In this document: positions 5,536 to 6,751 of the stretch, piece after piece
Layout of the letters: every line of letters starts with the position of its first letter
Numbering within the stretch: the stretch's first letter is position 1
NCBI GenBank assembly: GCA_009776495.1
Contig: WRNS01000049.1
Span: 1 to 6,751, forward strand
Origin: Methanobrevibacter sp.
GTDB lineage: Archaea; Methanobacteriota; Methanobacteria; Methanobacteriales; Methanobacteriaceae
Direction of reading: 5' to 3'
DNA length: 6,751 bases
Notes under the pieces: model-generated
What the model was told of the DNA's origin: nothing
The model's input: the letters and a program-made list of their open reading frames with translations, nothing else
The model's database searches: none
Made by a program: the position numbers and the translations under genes

Positions 5536-5620
5536 CTGATGAAAAAATTAAAATTAATTATTAAAATTAAAATAAAAATTAATTAATTAGTTAATAAAAT
5601 AAAAAATAAAATAATAAAAA

Positions 5621-5705
5621 TTCATTAATTAATTATTAAAATAAAAAATAAAAATAAAATAATAAAAAATTCATTAATTAATTATTAAAATAAAAAATAA
5701 AAATA
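5621..5705. repeat. Two-copy direct repeat of ~36 bp, period 49 bp
   Basis: The block starting TTCATTAATTAATTATTAAA at 5621 recurs at 5670. At least 35 bases are identical, continuing through ATAAAAAATAAAAAT. The bases before each copy (AAATAAAATAATAAAAA) also match with one extra A in the second, so the duplicated unit is about 49 bp. A weaker related string lies at 5579-5615. It is likely a slippage or duplication product; no function is evident. Confidence 0.75.
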
Positions 5706-5785
5706 TTTTTTTAAAAAAAAGAAAAAACATAAAGAAAACTATGAAACAAAATAAAAAAAAGAATCAATCAACTAATCGATTATAT

Positions 5786-5830
5786 TAAAAAAAGAAAAAA
5801 ATAGAAAGCTTTAAAATAAATTAAAGCTTT
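5786..5830 (-). terminator. Hairpin plus oligo-T terminator of the acetate-type transporter gene
   Basis: A perfect 10-bp stem, AAAGCTTTAA (5805-5814) with TTAAAGCTTT (5821-5830), encloses a 6-nt loop. In the minus-strand direction it is followed by a T-rich tract of TTTTTTT-C-TTTTTTT (5799-5785). It begins 13 nt after the TAA of the transporter gene (5844). The layout is that of an intrinsic terminator, although archaeal polymerase mainly needs the T tract. Confidence 0.75.
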
Positions 5831-5843
5831 ATTTTGTATAATT

Positions 5844-6395
5844 TTATAATTTAAATACTTCTTCGCCCCAGTCTTCATTGAGTATCATACCAGTACACAT
5901 GTAGATACCTAAAAGTCCTGCTATGACTCCAATGATTCCACCGAGTGTAAGGAATATAGCTATTGCTGAAACATAGAAAATTCCTAATGTAAAGAATAGT
6001 AAGAAAACTAGTAAAAGAAGAATTTTCAATGTAAGTAAACTTTTCAATGTGTCTACAAACAATAACAAAGAATAGAGTGCGAATAAAAGTAAGTAAACTC
6101 CTAATCCAACAACTAAATCACCTGTAACAGGTCCTAACGTTGGTAAAAGTAAAATTAAAACTAATGATAGCCAAAAGAGTCCAAATGATACGAACACTGT
6201 TCCAGCAAATGTATTTCCAAGTTTTAATTCAAATAATCCTGCAAAAATCTCTGCAAAACCACCTAAAACGATAGCTACTGCTATAATAACAATTGAAAGA
6301 TCAATTACTCCCAAGTTAGCTAAACTAAGCAATGTTGTTGTTACACCAAATCCAAACAATCCTAAAGCTGTTGGATTTGCAACTTTTGTTTCCAT
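5844..6395 (-). CDS. GPR1/FUN34/YaaH (AceTr) family acetate uptake transporter
   Basis: This 183-residue membrane protein belongs to the acetate/succinate transporter family that includes E. coli SatP (YaaH). The conserved N-terminal signature NPTALGLFGFG (7-17) is present. So is the second family signature, GGFAEIFAGLFELKLGNTFAGTVFVSFGLFWLS (45-77, with E49, E56 and N61). Six transmembrane helices are visible near 9-26, 34-54, 62-85, 92-113, 120-140 and 143-167. The tail ends in the acidic NEDWGEEVFKL. Characterised members form hexamers with one conducting pore per subunit. In a hydrogenotrophic methanogen, acetate uptake would feed acetyl-CoA synthesis for biomass; that role is inferred. 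The start ATG is supported by AGGTGA (6400-6405) 4 nt upstream. It is monocistronic by its own terminator downstream and the spacer upstream. Confidence 0.9.
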   Translation of the reverse strand: METKVANPTALGLFGFGVTTTLLSLANLGVIDLSIVIIAVAIVLGGFAEIFAGLFELKLGNTFAGTVFVSFGLFWLSLVLILLLPTLGPVTGDLVVGLGVYLLLFALYSLLLFVDTLKSLLTLKILLLLVFLLFFTLGIFYVSAIAIFLTLGGIIGVIAGLLGIYMCTGMILNEDWGEEVFKL

Positions 6396-6420
6396 TTTTT
6401 CACCTATTAAAAAATATAGT

Positions 6421-6445
6421 TTTTATAAATCTTATTTAAATTCTT
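6421..6445 (-). promoter_or_regulatory. Promoter region of the acetate-type transporter
   Basis: Two minus-strand TATA candidates lie here: TTTAAATAAG (6440-6431), preceded by a purine-rich AAGAA, and ATTTATAAAA (6430-6421). The first would start transcription near 6411 and leave a short leader that still contains the AGGTGA ribosome-binding site at 6400-6405, so it is preferred. Confidence 0.4.
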
Positions 6446-6455
6446 ATTTGAATTC

Positions 6456-6482
6456 ATCAAAGGTTTGATTAAATATAAACCT
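6456..6482. promoter_or_regulatory. Overlapping inverted repeats upstream of the transporter promoter
   Basis: ATCAAA-GG-TTTGAT (6456-6469) is a perfect 6-bp inverted repeat with a 2-nt centre. Its right half is reused in AGGTTT (6461-6466) pairing with AAACCT (6477-6482) across 10 nt. It sits just upstream of the TATA candidates, a usual place for an archaeal activator site, but no regulator gene is next to it. It could be chance in this AT-rich DNA. Confidence 0.35.
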
Positions 6483-6600
6483 AATTAACTCAAAACATCA
6501 AATAAAATAAAAATTAAGTTAACCTTATGCTCTATTTAATTAGATAAGTTAATAGAAATATCTAAATCCTAAATAAAAATATTAAATCTTTAGCTATTAA

Positions 6601-6751
6601 TTATAATTCTATTTCTTCTGATGAATAAACAGAAATTTCTAAATCTTTAGCTAAGAATTCTCCAATATCTTCTCCAAATTTTATAAAGTGATCTTGTTGC
6701 ACGTGAGCTTGTAAAAATTCTTTTCCTTCCCATTTTTCAACAAAAAGAAGA
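6601..6751 (-). CDS. C-terminal part of an ABM-domain (quinol monooxygenase-like) protein, cut by window edge
   Basis: The last 49 codons are visible, ending in TAA at 6603-6601; the start lies beyond the right edge. The sequence contains LLFVEKWEGKEFLQAHVQQD followed by HFIKFGEDIGEFLAKDLEIS and ends in VYSSEEIEL. The FVEKW strand, the AH..xDHF helix and the closing beta strand are typical of the antibiotic biosynthesis monooxygenase (ABM) fold, of which YgiN-type small proteins of about 95-100 residues are members. Such proteins are dimeric ferredoxin-like barrels. Many act on quinones or aromatic substrates without a cofactor, but in methanogens the substrate is not known. About half the protein should be visible. 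It precedes the transporter in the same direction, 205 bp away, and is probably a separate unit. Confidence 0.85.
   Translation of the reverse strand, partial: LLFVEKWEGKEFLQAHVQQDHFIKFGEDIGEFLAKDLEISVYSSEEIEL

Larger units (their letters stand above)
5505..5785. other. A/T-only spacer between the nuclease gene and the transporter terminator
   Basis: Apart from the nuclease promoter at its left end and the direct repeat at 5621-5705, this stretch is nearly pure A and T on the plus strand, with many TTAATTAATTAA palindromes. Stop codons occur in all frames and no reading frame of note exists. I see no RNA gene in it. Confidence 0.6.

Noticed and set aside
5505..5785. Replication origin suggested by extreme AT content and repeats
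   Set aside because: No origin recognition box-like motif and no cdc6/orc1 or other replication initiator gene nearby. AT-rich spacers of this kind occur throughout such genomes.

Overview
The window looks like chromosomal DNA of a very AT-rich, mesophilic methanogenic archaeon, most likely a member of the Methanobacteriales close to Methanobrevibacter. This is inferred from the strongly AT-biased codon use and long T/A-rich intergenic regions. It also fits the archaeal TATA-type promoters lying 24-28 nt before leaderless starts, the AGGTGA/GGAGG ribosome-binding sites elsewhere, a secreted protein rich in N-glycosylation sequons, an endonuclease Q-type PHP protein and a GPR1/FUN34/YaaH acetate-type transporter. 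Genus and species cannot be proven from the sequence.

Layout. Positions 1-551 (minus strand) hold two overlapping genes for small membrane-anchored proteins of unknown function; the second is cut by the window edge. A 474-bp gene-less region (552-1025) follows. It has a five-copy ~31-bp tandem repeat, a T-rich block with another 31-bp-period repeat and a T15 run, then the promoter and operator of a metal-response locus. Positions 1026-4091 (plus strand) encode a CadC-like ArsR repressor, an overlapping P1B-2 type Zn/Cd/Pb-exporting ATPase and, 74 nt further on, a membrane methyltransferase of the ICMT/PEMT family that resembles the CzcN/NccN proteins of bacterial metal-resistance operons. Convergent to this, 4311-5504 (minus) encodes a probable endonuclease Q (PHP nuclease plus four-Cys zinc site, repair of deaminated bases). 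A repeat-rich A/T spacer (5505-5843) carries a clear hairpin/oligo-T terminator for the next minus-strand gene, the acetate-type transporter (5844-6395). After a 205-bp spacer, the 3' end of a small ABM-domain monooxygenase-like gene (minus) runs off the right edge.

How the genes fit together. The ArsR and ATPase genes form one translationally coupled unit. A palindromic TGAA-N6-TTCA operator lies between the TATA box and the start codon, so the repressor probably blocks its own leaderless promoter until metal binds. The methyltransferase is the least understood part of this locus. The other genes look like ordinary housekeeping or accessory functions. I found no sign of a mobile element, CRISPR array, rRNA or tRNA, and no clearly new multigene system. 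The best leads are the metal-efflux/methyltransferase pairing, the operator architecture, an in-frame 18-codon duplication inside the ATPase, and the repeat arrays.
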